The notes: generated by a model from the letters alone, not told the origin. Shown: positions 1 to 8,942, numbered from the stretch's first letter. The stretch: DNA of 64,000 bases from Chitinophagales bacterium (GCA_017303415.1 JAFLBJ010000001.1:3038001-3102000), one strand, 5' to 3'. Program-made: numbers and translations.

Positions 1-146
1 TGGGGATACCAGAATTCCTGGATTCCGTTATCGATCAGGGCCAGGTGTTCGATCCGGTTGGTTTCAACCACCTCCCCTTCACGCATCAGGCCATCGTCAT
101 TTACCATGACAATATCGCCCGGTTTTAAATGTCCGATTTTGATCAT
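1..146 (-). CDS. Conserved hypothetical protein, N-terminal part only
   Basis: The window edge cuts this gene, leaving its first 48 codons on the minus strand. The protein begins MIKIGHLKPGDIVMVNDDG and continues with a glutamate- and valine-rich stretch ending in QEFWYP. It reads like a small beta-rich domain; I do not recognise a named family. The ATG at 146 gives the only long open frame. A GGAGG lies 13 nt upstream, rather far for a ribosome site; an ATG closer to it is in another frame and soon stops. No signal peptide is visible, so it is probably cytoplasmic. Function unknown. Confidence 0.55.
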   Translation of the reverse strand, partial: MIKIGHLKPGDIVMVNDDGLMREGEVVETNRIEHLALIDNGIQEFWYP

Positions 147-218
147 ATGGCATTTTTTTCCTCCGAAAGTTAAGGTATTACCGGATAGTGAAAGAATGAT
201 TCCTGTTTTGGAATACAT

Positions 219-270
219 TGATTTCACAGATTTCGCAGAATCCAATAAATCTGCGAAATCCGCGAAATCC
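219..270. repeat. 9-nt degenerate tandem repeat in inverted arrangement
   Basis: Successive nine-base words (TTTCACAGA, TTTCGCAGA, ATCCAATAA, ATCTGCGAA, ATCCGCGAA) form two arms that are near reverse complements around AATAA, giving a stem of about 22 bp. The element ends 9 nt before the stop codon of the homogentisate dioxygenase gene. It may act as a 3'-end hairpin for that gene; function is inferred only. Confidence 0.7.
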
Positions 271-279
271 TGGTTTACC

Positions 280-1437
280 TTATTCGGCCCATGACATCAC
301 ATACCCTTCATTCTCAATCTCTAAGGCTTGCTTTGTCAACATCAGGGGACGGAAAGTATCCACCATAACGGCCAATTCTTTTGTTTCCCGGGCCCCAATG
401 CTCTTTTCTACAGCCCCGGGATGAGGCCCGTGGGGAATTCCGGCCGGGTGCAGGGTGATCATACCCCTGGTCACATTCTTCCGGCTCATAAAATCACCAT
501 CCACATAATACAAAACCTCATCGCTGTCGATATTGCTGTGATTATAGGGTGCTGGTATGGCATCGGGATGATAATCATACAACCGGGGTACAAAGGAGCA
601 AACCACAAAGGCATTGGTCTCAAAGGTCTGGTGTACCGGTGGTGGCTGGTGCACCCTCCCGGTTATGGGTTCAAAATCATGGATGGAAAAAATATACGGA
701 TAGCAACACCCATCCCATCCGATCACATCAAAGGGATGCGTGCCATAATGCAGCCCATACATGATCCCTTTCTTTTTTGCCCGAATGAGAAAATCGCCTT
801 TTTCATCATAGGTCTTCAGGTCCTGGGGCGGACGGATATCTCTTTCACAATACGGAGCGTGTTCCATCAATTGTCCGTATTTACTCATATACCGCTTTGG
901 ATACCGGAGCGGGGTGAAGGATTCCACAATAAACAACCGGTTATTGGCATCATTAAAATGGATCTGATAGATCGTCCCCCGGGGGATGACAATATAATCA
1001 CCATACGAAAAAGGCAATTCGCCATACTGGCTTGTCACTTTGCCACTTCCTTCATGCACAAAGATCATTTCATCGCCATCGGTATTCTTGTAAAAATAAT
1101 CGGTCATGCTTTTCCGGGGGGCGGCCAGCACAATATGACAATCACTGTTGACCAATACCGGAACGCGGCTTTGCAAAAAATCATCCTGTGGTTTTACATG
1201 AAAGCCTTCAAAGCATCGATGCTGTAACATTTTTTCCTCGGCTACCTGTGGCGATACATCCTGTTGCGGCTCGGTGCGTATGATCTGTGTAGGGGGATGA
1301 CAATGGTACAACAAACTGTAGTCGTCGCTAAACCCTTCCGTTGAAAATAACTGCTCACTATACAGCGAGCCGTCAGGTTTGCGAAACTGTGTATGACGTT
1401 TATGGGGAATATTTCCAAGTTTATAGTAATGGGGCAT
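280..1437 (-). CDS. hmgA: Homogentisate 1,2-dioxygenase
   Basis: Opens the aromatic ring of homogentisate to give maleylacetoacetate in tyrosine and phenylalanine breakdown; a cytoplasmic Fe(II) cupin enzyme. The 385-residue protein has the family cores EMIFVHEGSGKV (N-terminal cupin) and PYNHSNIDSDEVLYY, holding the candidate iron ligands His300 and a nearby acidic residue at 306-307, with His336 in IPHGPHPG. It is shorter than the roughly 440-residue animal and proteobacterial enzymes, as is usual for Bacteroidota. The ATG start gives MPHYYKLGNIP, a typical beginning. No other tyrosine-degradation gene (fumarylacetoacetase, HPPD) is present in the window, so the gene stands alone here. Confidence 0.95.
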   Translation of the reverse strand: MPHYYKLGNIPHKRHTQFRKPDGSLYSEQLFSTEGFSDDYSLLYHCHPPTQIIRTEPQQDVSPQVAEEKMLQHRCFEGFHVKPQDDFLQSRVPVLVNSDCHIVLAAPRKSMTDYFYKNTDGDEMIFVHEGSGKVTSQYGELPFSYGDYIVIPRGTIYQIHFNDANNRLFIVESFTPLRYPKRYMSKYGQLMEHAPYCERDIRPPQDLKTYDEKGDFLIRAKKKGIMYGLHYGTHPFDVIGWDGCCYPYIFSIHDFEPITGRVHQPPPVHQTFETNAFVVCSFVPRLYDYHPDAIPAPYNHSNIDSDEVLYYVDGDFMSRKNVTRGMITLHPAGIPHGPHPGAVEKSIGARETKELAVMVDTFRPLMLTKQALEIENEGYVMSWAE

Positions 1438-1500
1438 GGCAAGGGAGTTGTTGGTGAAAAGAATAAAGTTATGGAAAGCCGAGGGAGGCGGCTGTAAACT

Positions 1501-1542
1501 AAAAGCTAATAGCTATCAGCTTTTAGCTTTAAGTGATAGCTC
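1501..1542. repeat. 7-nt degenerate tandem repeat (AGCT family)
   Basis: Six consecutive seven-base words, mostly nnnAGCT (AAAAGCT, AATAGCT, ATCAGCT, TTTAGCT and two degenerate ones), with self-complementary AAAAGCT/AGCTTTT arms. It lies 64 nt upstream of the hmgA start, not next to a stop codon. A related copy is at 63681-63715. Confidence 0.6.
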
Positions 1543-1652
1543 GAGTGTGGCCAGCAGGAAAACATATTTCCATTGGCGCTTATCTATCCAATAGGTGAAA
1601 TTTCTATGCAGAGGCATATTTAAAGTTAGGCAAAAAAAATCACCCTCACGTA

Positions 1653-1706
1653 TTCGTGTAATCTGTATTATCCGTACAATTCGTGTAATCCGAGTAATCC
1701 GTGTAT
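1653..1706. repeat. 9-nt degenerate tandem repeat (TTCGTGTAA family)
   Basis: Six back-to-back nine-base words in exact phase: TTCGTGTAA, TCTGTATTA, TCCGTACAA, TTCGTGTAA, TCCGAGTAA, TCCGTGTAT. The array ends 7 nt from the stop codon of the downstream minus-strand membrane protein. Unlike most others here it has no long inverted partner. Confidence 0.65.
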
Positions 1707-1713
1707 ATAAAAA

Positions 1714-2148
1714 TTAAAGACCGGGAAACCAGGGTCTGCCAATACCTTCCCGGAAAGGCCAGGGAACTACGGCAAGAATCAGGATCAGGGCGATGAGGTA
1801 TAACCAGCCGGCGGCTTTATAATTCAGGTTCTTGGCTTTTCCCCTGGCTATGGTGATCAACACAATCGCGATCAACATTCCAGCTAAATGCTCAACAGCC
1901 CAAAAACGAGCCACCGAATCCTTCATTACCTCTCCAAAACCAATATTCTGAATATTCTTTAAGCCAAGCCCTCCAGTCACCCACTGGTAAATTCCCAATA
2001 AAAAAGTGGTATGAGCGGCGATCAACAACCACAGACTCGAACGACGCAAGCCGGCATTCTTAGTAAAGGAATGTATCAAGGCCAACACCAGGAAAATAAG
2101 GATGACCCAGCGAAGGACGTTATGGAGATGGAGAAGACCGTTGTACAT
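1714..2148 (-). CDS. Small four-helix membrane protein
   Basis: A 144-residue integral membrane protein with about four hydrophobic helices, around residues 10-27, 36-58, 80-100 and 110-130. A short loop carries GLGLKNIQNIGFGEVMKD, and the end is PWPFREGIGRPWFPGL. Histidines in LLHLHNVLRW and in VEHLAG could bind haem, as in cytochrome-b-like proteins, but this is only suggestive. The family occurs in Bacteroidota and I know no proven function. An earlier TTG start would lie inside a -7-like element (TACATTTG on the minus strand), so the ATG at 2148 is preferred. The downstream end abuts a 9-nt repeat array. Confidence 0.75.
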   Translation of the reverse strand: MYNGLLHLHNVLRWVILIFLVLALIHSFTKNAGLRRSSLWLLIAAHTTFLLGIYQWVTGGLGLKNIQNIGFGEVMKDSVARFWAVEHLAGMLIAIVLITIARGKAKNLNYKAAGWLYLIALILILAVVPWPFREGIGRPWFPGL

Positions 2149-2184
2149 ACAAAGAATTTTGTGGGTCAAATGTAGGGAGAAAAC

Positions 2185-2380
2185 TTGAGACGTGAGACGT
2201 GAGGCGTGAGACGTGAGACGTAAGGCGTGAATAGTGAATGGTCAATAGTGAATAGTGAATCTGGATGGTTTCCGCTCACGTTTCACGTCTCACGAACACT
2301 ATTCACTATTCACCATTCACTATTCACCTCTCACGCCTCACGAAACTCACGCCTCACGCCTCACGAAACTCACGCCTCAC
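2185..2380. repeat. Mosaic inverted heptamer repeat (GTGAGRC + GTGAATA words)
   Basis: Left arm: seven-base words of the type CGTGAGA/CGTGAGG followed by GTGAATA/GTGAATG. Right arm: their reverse complements (CTCACGTCTCACG, ATTCACTATTCACC). The arms flank a short unique centre near 2265. The right end contains the stop codon (2377-2379) of the propeller lipoprotein gene. Two word families are mixed in one hairpin, as also at 26144-26389. Confidence 0.85.
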
Positions 2381-3489
2381 TCCCCTACCCAATCCGCCAA
2401 AAACACATTCGTGTCCCGGGTGCCTCCGTTGTTCCGGTTACTGCAGAAGATGATCTTCTTTCCATCCGGACTAAACATGGGAAAGGCATCAAAGCCTTTG
2501 TCACGGCTGATCTTGGTCAATCCGGTACCATCTTCATTGATGGTGTACATATTAAAGGGGAACCCACGTGCGTATTCATGATTGGAGGCAAAGATGATGC
2601 GTTTACTATCAGGCATAAAAGAAGGTGCCCAGTTCGCCTTACCATAGCTGGTCACCTGCCGGGGATTGCTGCCATCGGCATTAGCCACAAATACCTCCAT
2701 ATTGGTTGGAGCTACCATGTTCTCTGCCAATAATTCCTTGTATTCTTTAACCTCGTCGTCAGTTTTAGGACGTGAGGCCCTCCAGATGATCTTGGTGCCG
2801 TCCGGGCTGAACCAGGCTCCTCCATCATACCCGAGTGTATTGGTGACGCGTTTTTCACTGCCTGTTTCCAGGTCCATGATATAAAGATCAATATCCCCTT
2901 CTTTATCACTGGTATAGATCATCTTCTTGCCATCAGGCGATAAGGTGGCTTCTGCATCATATCCCCGCGCATTGGTCAATTGCTTCACGATCTTTCCATT
3001 CAGGTCAGCCATAAAAATATCATAGGTAGGATACAAGGGCCAGATATAGCGGTTGCCATATTTCGTCCGATCGGGTACCGGGGGACATTCATCTCCTCCC
3101 AGGTGAGTGGATGCATAGATAATATGTTTCCCATCCCGGGTAAAAGCTGCACAAGTGGTTCTGCCCTTCCCCGTGCTCACCATTTTGTATTCAAATTTTT
3201 CACCCAGTTTTGGCACTTTTCCCACAAATATCTGGTCACAGGTCAGCCCTTCTTTGGGATTGGTTTTCTGAAAAACGATCCATTTCCCGTCAAAACTGAA
3301 ATAGGCTTCTGCATTGTCACCTCCAAAGGTCAATTGTTGCAGGTTCTTAAAATGCGTTTCCTCCGGATAAATCAACGTATCCGCATAAGAAGTCGCTGAA
3401 CTGGCTCCACCCGACATTGGCCGGTGACAAGCTCCCAGGACCAAGCCCAGGGTTAGAAATATCAAAAATGGAAATCTCATTTTCTGCAT
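2377..3489 (-). CDS. TolB-like/PD40 beta-propeller lipoprotein
   Basis: A predicted envelope lipoprotein of 370 residues. It has a lipobox (VLGACHRP, Cys near residue 21) followed by repeated WD40-like PD40 blades. Their signature occurs five or more times as variants of LSPDGKKMIYTSDKEGDIDLYIMD, FSPDGTKIIWRAS, FMPDSKRIIFASN and FSPDGKKIIFCSN. Such propellers bind proteins or substrates and sit with TolB or peptidase families; no catalytic domain is present. The start is ATG 3489 or the internal ATG 3480; both follow a perfect minus-strand -7 element (TAGCTTTG, 3510-3503) by a few nucleotides. The stop codon lies in the adjacent heptamer repeat. Ligand unknown. Confidence 0.85.
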   Translation of the reverse strand: MQKMRFPFLIFLTLGLVLGACHRPMSGGASSATSYADTLIYPEETHFKNLQQLTFGGDNAEAYFSFDGKWIVFQKTNPKEGLTCDQIFVGKVPKLGEKFEYKMVSTGKGRTTCAAFTRDGKHIIYASTHLGGDECPPVPDRTKYGNRYIWPLYPTYDIFMADLNGKIVKQLTNARGYDAEATLSPDGKKMIYTSDKEGDIDLYIMDLETGSEKRVTNTLGYDGGAWFSPDGTKIIWRASRPKTDDEVKEYKELLAENMVAPTNMEVFVANADGSNPRQVTSYGKANWAPSFMPDSKRIIFASNHEYARGFPFNMYTINEDGTGLTKISRDKGFDAFPMFSPDGKKIIFCSNRNNGGTRDTNVFLADWVGE

Positions 3490-3502
3490 GAAAAAATTTT
3501 TG

Positions 3503-3519
3503 CAAAGCTATTACCTTGA
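3503..3519. promoter_or_regulatory. Back-to-back divergent -7 promoter elements
   Basis: The minus strand reads TAGCTTTG at 3510-3503, an exact match to the Bacteroidota -7 consensus TAnnTTTG, for the propeller lipoprotein. The plus strand reads TACCTTGA at 3512-3519, one mismatch, for the TPR lipoprotein. The two elements abut, so both genes probably share a control region. Confidence 0.55.
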
Positions 3520-3559
3520 ATCAGGTATAAATGTCAGACTTTTGTCATAACAATTTACC

Positions 3560-4273
3560 ATGAACCGAAAGTATTTTCTCCCCATATTGACCATCCTTTG
3601 GGTGTCCTGTCAAAATGCAGAACCAAAAAAAACAGAAACAGGTGAACCGGGCAAGGATACTTCTTCTGTTATAAAGGACATTCCTCTGGTTCCACCCTCG
3701 GATACCACGGATCCTGCAGTTTATGCCAATTATTTGTTCCGCTTGTCGGAGCAACAGGAGCAAAAAGGGGATACAACAGGTGCCATAGGCACACTGGAAA
3801 AATTGGTTCAACCCGGAGAGCTCACCCAGGCATCGCTACGCCTGGCCAATCTGTATGCCGCAACACTAAATCCCAAGACCCTGAATTTTTGCAATGAGAT
3901 ACTGGCAGCCAACCAGGAACGAAATGCCCCCGAGCCCTATTACTTCAAAGGGGTGTACTATGATAATATGGGGCAACAGGATAAAGCACTAAAGGCCTTT
4001 GATGCCAGCATTCAAAGCGACTATAATTTCATTGATGCCTATCTGGAAAAAGGAAGGATCCTGTACAAACAAAAGAAATATAATGAGGCATTGAAAGTGT
4101 ATCAACTGGCATTAACGGTATCAAATAGCTTTGCAGATACCTATTACTGGATGGGGCTGTGCCAGGAAGCACTCGGGCAGAAAGAAGAAGCCTTACTGAA
4201 TTATAAACGGGCCTATGGACTTGATAAGACCCTGACCGAAGCCAGGGAAGCAGCAGAAAAAATCAAACTCTAA
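3560..4273 (+). CDS. Tetratricopeptide-repeat lipoprotein
   Basis: A 237-residue predicted lipoprotein with signal peptide MNRKYFLPILTILWVSC and lipid-attachment Cys17, then a charged linker (about 18-60). TPR motifs follow to the end, for example PYYFKGVYYDNMGQQDKALKA, AYLEKGRILYKQKKYNEALK and YYWMGLCQEALGQKEEALLN. TPRs are protein-docking modules, so this is probably a scaffold at the inner or outer membrane. It precedes rpe on the same strand by 74 nt and may be co-transcribed. No specific family name can be assigned. Confidence 0.85.
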   Translation: MNRKYFLPILTILWVSCQNAEPKKTETGEPGKDTSSVIKDIPLVPPSDTTDPAVYANYLFRLSEQQEQKGDTTGAIGTLEKLVQPGELTQASLRLANLYAATLNPKTLNFCNEILAANQERNAPEPYYFKGVYYDNMGQQDKALKAFDASIQSDYNFIDAYLEKGRILYKQKKYNEALKVYQLALTVSNSFADTYYWMGLCQEALGQKEEALLNYKRAYGLDKTLTEAREAAEKIKL

Positions 4274-4347
4274 TCTCCCTTTTGATTCGGGAAATCCTTA
4301 AAATCCTAAATAAACCTTACTTTTTATAACTTGCAAAAAAAACGCCG

Positions 4348-4998
4348 ATGCCCATTGTCGCCCCTTCACTTCTCTCCGCCAATTATCTCGACCTGCGTAA
4401 AGACTGTGAAATGCTCAACGAAAGCCAGGCCGACTGGTTTCACCTCGATGTGATGGATGGGCGGTTTGTCCCCAATATCACCTTTGGCCCCATGATCATT
4501 CAATTCGTAAGGGCTGCAACTTCCAAGATATGTGATGTGCATTTAATGATCGAAGAGCCGGAAAGATATGCCGCGCAATTCAAGGCTGCTGGTGCGGACT
4601 ATCTTACCGTACATTATGAGGCCTGCCCCCACCTTCACCGCAATATTCAGCAGATCAAAGAACTGGGAATGAAGGCAGGTGTGGCCATCAATCCGCACAC
4701 ACCGGTGGATGTTTTAAAAGATATTCTTCCGGAGATCGATCTGGTTTGCCTGATGAGTGTGAACCCTGGTTTTGGCGGACAGAAATTTATTTTGCATACC
4801 CTGACCAAGATCCAGGCATTGCGTAATATGATCGACACCTGGTCCCTCCCTACCCTGATCGAGATCGATGGTGGGGTAACCCTCGACAATGCAAAAGATA
4901 TCATTCAGGCCGGCGCCGACGTATTGGTAGCCGGTAATACTGTTTTCAAATCCCCGGATCCGAAGTCGACGATCGCTCAATTAAAATCGATCGGATGA
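4348..4998 (+). CDS. rpe: Ribulose-phosphate 3-epimerase
   Basis: Interconverts D-ribulose 5-phosphate and D-xylulose 5-phosphate in the pentose phosphate pathway; a cytoplasmic (beta/alpha)8 metalloenzyme. The 216-residue protein has the usual length and signatures: SLLSANYLDL at the N-terminus, HLDVMDGRFVPNITFG (metal-binding His and catalytic Asp, about residue 34), VHLMIEEP, SVNPGFGGQKF, and EIDGGV with the second catalytic Asp. It ends in a phosphate-binding GADVLVAGNTVF. The stop codon overlaps the proposed ATG of the following TonB-dependent receptor (ATGA) and is followed after 5 nt by an inverted repeat. Confidence 0.97.
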   Translation: MPIVAPSLLSANYLDLRKDCEMLNESQADWFHLDVMDGRFVPNITFGPMIIQFVRAATSKICDVHLMIEEPERYAAQFKAAGADYLTVHYEACPHLHRNIQQIKELGMKAGVAINPHTPVDVLKDILPEIDLVCLMSVNPGFGGQKFILHTLTKIQALRNMIDTWSLPTLIEIDGGVTLDNAKDIIQAGADVLVAGNTVFKSPDPKSTIAQLKSIG

Positions 4999-7556
4999 TT
5001 TTTTTAACCACAGAGACACAGAGATATAGTGTAAAAAAAGTTTCTCGCTGCGCTATCTGGAAAGCACTTCGTGAAACAATAAATCCAAAGAACCTCTGTG
5101 CCTCTGTGTCTCTTTGTTTATTTCTCTCTTTTTCTGCATTTTCCCAAACTTTTGTTAGCGGTAAGGTCCTCGATGAAAATGAAAAGCCCCTCCCCGGTGT
5201 ATCTGTCACCATCCTGGGCAAACGCACCGGTGTAGTTACTACGGACTCGGGCACATTTCGCATTCAGGTAACCCCCGGTCGGGCCTTTGCCATTATTTTC
5301 AGTTATACAGGATATTCCACCGAGCAACGAAATTTTTTAATGAACGAAGGGGAAGAAGAAACCCTTACGGTGCGATTGGAAAGGGGAACCCGCACCCTCG
5401 AAGAAGTGATCGTAACTGACCGAAGAGAAAGAAATGAAGCCGGTTTGATCCGTCTCAATCCTAAATCCGTTATCAATCTGCCTGCACCTGTCATGGGGGT
5501 GGAGAACCTGATCAAGATCTTTGTTGGTTCCAATAACGAACTCACCTCGCAATATTCTGTTCGCGGTGGGAGCTATGATGAGAACCTGATCTATGTAAAC
5601 GATTTTGAGATCTTTCGTCCTTATCTCGTACGCAATGGCCAGCAGGAAGGATTAAGCTTTATCCATCCGGAACTGGTCCGAAATATCAATTTTTACAATG
5701 GTGGCTTTCAGGCACGCTATGGGGACAAAATGAGCAGTGTGCTGGATATCCAATATAAACGTCCTCGTCAATTTGGCGGAAGTGCCTATGTCAGTATTCT
5801 GGAACAAGGGTTTCACCTGGAAGGAACCAGCGGAAATAATAAACTCAGTTATTTGATCGGTGCCCGAAACCGGAGTAACCGCAACCTGTTAAGCCGGCAG
5901 GAGACACAAGGAAACTATACCCCCTCCTCCGCCGATCTGCAGACTCTGATCACCTACCAATGGAACAGTCGCTGGCAAACCGAATTCCTGGGAAATATTT
6001 CCCAAACCCAATTTACCCTGATACCTCAATTCAGTCAGCTCACCTCCTCTGTCTTCTCCCCTTTCTTCAGCGCCAACCTTGGATTGGATATTTTCTTTGA
6101 AGGAAGGGAAAAAGATCTCTACCGTACCAGAATGCTGGGTATGTCAACCACCTACCAGCGAAATCGCCACCTGCGGCTGAAATGGCTGGTTTCACGTTTT
6201 GAAAATGATGAATCAGAAAATATAGATATCACCGGAGCCTATCTTTTTGGCGAACGGGATTTTGACCAGAGCCAACCAACCTTTGGACTTATCATCAATC
6301 CACTGGGTGCCGGGGTAACGCAGAACTATGCCCGAAACGAATTAAAGGTCACCAATTGGAATTTCTCCCACCGCGGACAACTGGAAAAAGGGAAACATGC
6401 CCTGCAATGGGGTATTGGACTGGATAAAACCCTGATCAATGACCGTTTGAATGAATGGGAATACAAGGATTCTGCCGGGTACTCCCTGCCCTATGATCCC
6501 AACGGACTTTCGCTTAGCCAGGTGATCAAATCGAAGGCCGATCTCGACATCACCAAGGTATCAGGTTTTCTACAGGATAATCTGGTATTTGGCGACACCT
6601 CACACACATTTACTTTACAGGCAGGGCTACGGTTTAATTATAATACGCTGAACAATGAGCTCCTGCTTTCTCCCCGCTTTGGCGCGTCCTGGAAACCCCG
6701 TGGAGAAAAGGATATCATCTTTCGTGCGGCACTTGGCGCTTATCACCAGCCACCTTTTTACCGGGAACTTCGCCGCTATGATGGAACCGTGAATACAAGC
6801 CTCAAAGCCCAACGCAGTTGGCAGGTAACCGGAGGATTTGACTATAATTTCAAAAAAGGTGACAAACCACTTCGTTTAACCGCTGAGGCCTACTATAAAA
6901 ACCTGACGAATGTAGTGCCCTACGATATAGACAATGTACGTATTCGGTACTTTGGAGAGAATATGGCCAAAGCCTATGCGGCCGGGCTCGAATTGCGGTT
7001 GTTTGGTGAACTGGTCAAAGATGCCGAGAGTTGGGTCAGCCTAGGGTTTATGCGCACACGGGAAGACCTGGAAAATGATTTCTATAAAATCTATACGCTC
7101 GATTCACTCAATCAGCCCACTGATAGCAGTACGGTTGAAGGAGGTTGGCTACGCCGGCCCACCGACCGGTTGATCACCTTCGGTTTATTTTATCAGGATT
7201 ATCTCGCTACCAACAAAAACCTGAAAGTTTATCTCAACACCATCTATGGCACCAACCTGCCTTACAATATACCCGGCAGTGTCAAATACCGAAATGCCCT
7301 GGTGATCGAGCCTTATATTCGGGTGGATATTGGCTTTAGTGCTTTGCTATTGGATTCCGACAGGACCAAGCGGCGCAGCCATAGCCCCTTCCGTGGATTT
7401 GATAATATCTGGGCCAGTTTGGAAGTGTTCAATCTAATTGACCGGGACAATACCATCTCTTACCTGCTCATCAAGGATTTTGCCAATAATGTATTTACCA
7501 TGCCCAACAGGCTTACTCCAAGACTCGTGAATTTCAAGATCGTGGCCCGGTGGTAG
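4995..7556 (+). CDS. TonB-dependent outer-membrane receptor with CarboxypepD-like N-domain
   Basis: An outer-membrane beta-barrel of 853 residues for energised uptake of an unknown ligand. Order: odd N-terminal stretch (1-50), CarboxypepD_reg-like domain (about 53-135, VSGKVLDENEKPLPGVSV), plug (about 140-250, SQYSVRGGSYDENLIYVNDFE), then the barrel ending in FKIVARW. No SusD partner is adjacent, so it is not a typical glycan SusCD pair. The ATG overlaps the rpe stop. The first 50 residues are encoded by an inverted repeat, and the right arm supplies part of the signal-peptide hydrophobic core (NLCASVSLC before LFLSFSAFSQ). A GTG within that arm is an alternative start but would leave no positive charge. 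Confidence 0.85.
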   Translation: MIFLTTETQRYSVKKVSRCAIWKALRETINPKNLCASVSLCLFLSFSAFSQTFVSGKVLDENEKPLPGVSVTILGKRTGVVTTDSGTFRIQVTPGRAFAIIFSYTGYSTEQRNFLMNEGEEETLTVRLERGTRTLEEVIVTDRRERNEAGLIRLNPKSVINLPAPVMGVENLIKIFVGSNNELTSQYSVRGGSYDENLIYVNDFEIFRPYLVRNGQQEGLSFIHPELVRNINFYNGGFQARYGDKMSSVLDIQYKRPRQFGGSAYVSILEQGFHLEGTSGNNKLSYLIGARNRSNRNLLSRQETQGNYTPSSADLQTLITYQWNSRWQTEFLGNISQTQFTLIPQFSQLTSSVFSPFFSANLGLDIFFEGREKDLYRTRMLGMSTTYQRNRHLRLKWLVSRFENDESENIDITGAYLFGERDFDQSQPTFGLIINPLGAGVTQNYARNELKVTNWNFSHRGQLEKGKHALQWGIGLDKTLINDRLNEWEYKDSAGYSLPYDPNGLSLSQVIKSKADLDITKVSGFLQDNLVFGDTSHTFTLQAGLRFNYNTLNNELLLSPRFGASWKPRGEKDIIFRAALGAYHQPPFYRELRRYDGTVNTSLKAQRSWQVTGGFDYNFKKGDKPLRLTAEAYYKNLTNVVPYDIDNVRIRYFGENMAKAYAAGLELRLFGELVKDAESWVSLGFMRTREDLENDFYKIYTLDSLNQPTDSSTVEGGWLRRPTDRLITFGLFYQDYLATNKNLKVYLNTIYGTNLPYNIPGSVKYRNALVIEPYIRVDIGFSALLLDSDRTKRRSHSPFRGFDNIWASLEVFNLIDRDNTISYLLIKDFANNVFTMPNRLTPRLVNFKIVARW
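5004..5120. repeat. 8-nt inverted repeat (CACAGAGA family) overlapping a gene start
   Basis: The left arm reads AACCACAGAGACACAGAG at about 5004-5022. The right arm, near 5091-5116, reads AACCTCTGTGCCTCTGTGTC and onward, and is close to its reverse complement. Words are 8 nt long. The element starts 5 nt after the rpe stop codon and is translated as the N-terminus of the TonB-dependent receptor. Confidence 0.8.
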
Positions 7557-7643
7557 GAATAACCCTTTTTACGGAAATTTAAATTTTACCAATGAGGGGT
7601 GAGGTGAAATGGATATTTTCCTACCTTGAGGCAAACCACCAAC

Positions 7644-8942
7644 ATGAGAAGGATTGTTTTTCTCTGCCTTGCCTGTTTCTATATGGGCATTAGTTTTTCC
7701 CAAACCAATTACAAGCCATCCGCTTCCAATCTCGAGAACCGAAAAGACTTCCAGGATCGAAAGTTCGGGATGTTCATTCATTGGGGCATTTACAGCCTGC
7801 TTGCTGATGGGGAGTGGGTCATGCACCAAAAAAAGATTCCGTACGACAAGTACCAAAGAATGGCGAATGCCTTTTATCCACATTCCTTTGATGCCAGGGA
7901 ATGGGTGCGCATAGCCAAGCAGGCAGGAATGAAATACATCACCATTACTTCCCGCCACCATGATGGCTTTAGTATGTTTGATACCAAAGCAAGTACCTAC
8001 AACATCATGCAGGCAACGCCCTTTAAAAAGGACCCCATGCGTGATCTCGCCGAAGCCTGCCGGGCAGAAGGCCTGAAACTGAATTTCTACTATTCCCTGC
8101 TGGATTGGGGCCGGTCAGATTACGCCTTTGGCAAACCCATTGTAAATGGCAAGCCGGAAGGGGGTGACTGGGACAGTTATATCCGGTTTATGAAGGCGCA
8201 GCTAACTGAACTCCTGACCCAATATGGGGACATTGTAAGCAGTATCTGGTTTGATGGAGATTGGGAAAGAAAGAATGCCGATTGGCGGTATGATGAGATA
8301 TATGGGCTTATTCACCAGTTAAGACCCGATGTAATGATCGGTAATAACCATCATGATAACCTGAAACCCGGAGAGGATTACCAATTATTTGAAAAAGACC
8401 TTCCCGGAGGGAACTCTCATGGATGGGGAAGCGGATCGGTTAGCCAGGGTGTACCCCTCGAAACCTGCGAAACCATCAATTATTCCTGGGGTTTTAATAT
8501 CAATGATAAATCATACAAGTCAACCCATACACTTGTCCATTACCTCGTTAAAGCCGCCGGACAAAATGCCAATTTTCTGCTTAATGTGGGCCCTCAACCG
8601 GATGGAAAGATCCAGACGGAATTTGTGGATACCTTAAAGAAAGTAGGCGAATGGCTGCAGGTATATGGAGAATCGATTTATGGAACACGGGGCAATCCCG
8701 GAGGACTTGAACCCTGGGGTGCCATTACACATAAAGGGAAGGAAAGTTTTGTGCATGTACTTCAACCGGTGAAAGAATCTTTTATTCTCTGTCCAAATTA
8801 TACAGGCAAAGTAACAGCGGTAAAAGTTTTTGAGAATGGAAAGCCCCTGCGTTGGAAACAACAGCCGGAAGGATTGTTTATTTATTTAGAAGGATTGCCT
8901 GAAAATGACCTGGATCGTGTGATTCGGGTGGAAACGAAGTAG
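7644..8942 (+). CDS. Alpha-L-fucosidase, glycoside hydrolase family 29
   Basis: A secreted or periplasmic retaining glycosidase that removes alpha-linked L-fucose from glycans. The 432-residue protein has a signal peptide (MRRIVFLCLACFYMGISFSQ), then the GH29 barrel: RKFGMFIHWGIYSLL, ITITSRHHDGFSMFD and SIWFDGDWE. The Asp near residue 204 in the last motif is the expected nucleophile, and LLNVGPQPDG is a family landmark. A C-terminal beta-sandwich occupies roughly 345-432. ATG 7644 is preferred over an upstream TTG because the signal peptide begins there and a -7-like TACCTTGA lies at 7622-7629. The stop codon abuts a heptamer inverted repeat. No other fucose gene is nearby. Confidence 0.9.
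   Translation: MRRIVFLCLACFYMGISFSQTNYKPSASNLENRKDFQDRKFGMFIHWGIYSLLADGEWVMHQKKIPYDKYQRMANAFYPHSFDAREWVRIAKQAGMKYITITSRHHDGFSMFDTKASTYNIMQATPFKKDPMRDLAEACRAEGLKLNFYYSLLDWGRSDYAFGKPIVNGKPEGGDWDSYIRFMKAQLTELLTQYGDIVSSIWFDGDWERKNADWRYDEIYGLIHQLRPDVMIGNNHHDNLKPGEDYQLFEKDLPGGNSHGWGSGSVSQGVPLETCETINYSWGFNINDKSYKSTHTLVHYLVKAAGQNANFLLNVGPQPDGKIQTEFVDTLKKVGEWLQVYGESIYGTRGNPGGLEPWGAITHKGKESFVHVLQPVKESFILCPNYTGKVTAVKVFENGKPLRWKQQPEGLFIYLEGLPENDLDRVIRVETK

Noticed and set aside
328-1227. Open frame of 299 codons on the plus strand across hmgA
   Set aside because: It is antisense to a clearly recognised gene, shows no protein-family signature and has no promoter or plausible start.
2227-2733. Plus-strand frames reading through the heptamer repeat near 2.2-2.7 kb
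   Set aside because: The sequence is a repetitive Ser/His/Thr translation of the repeat followed by antisense of the propeller gene.
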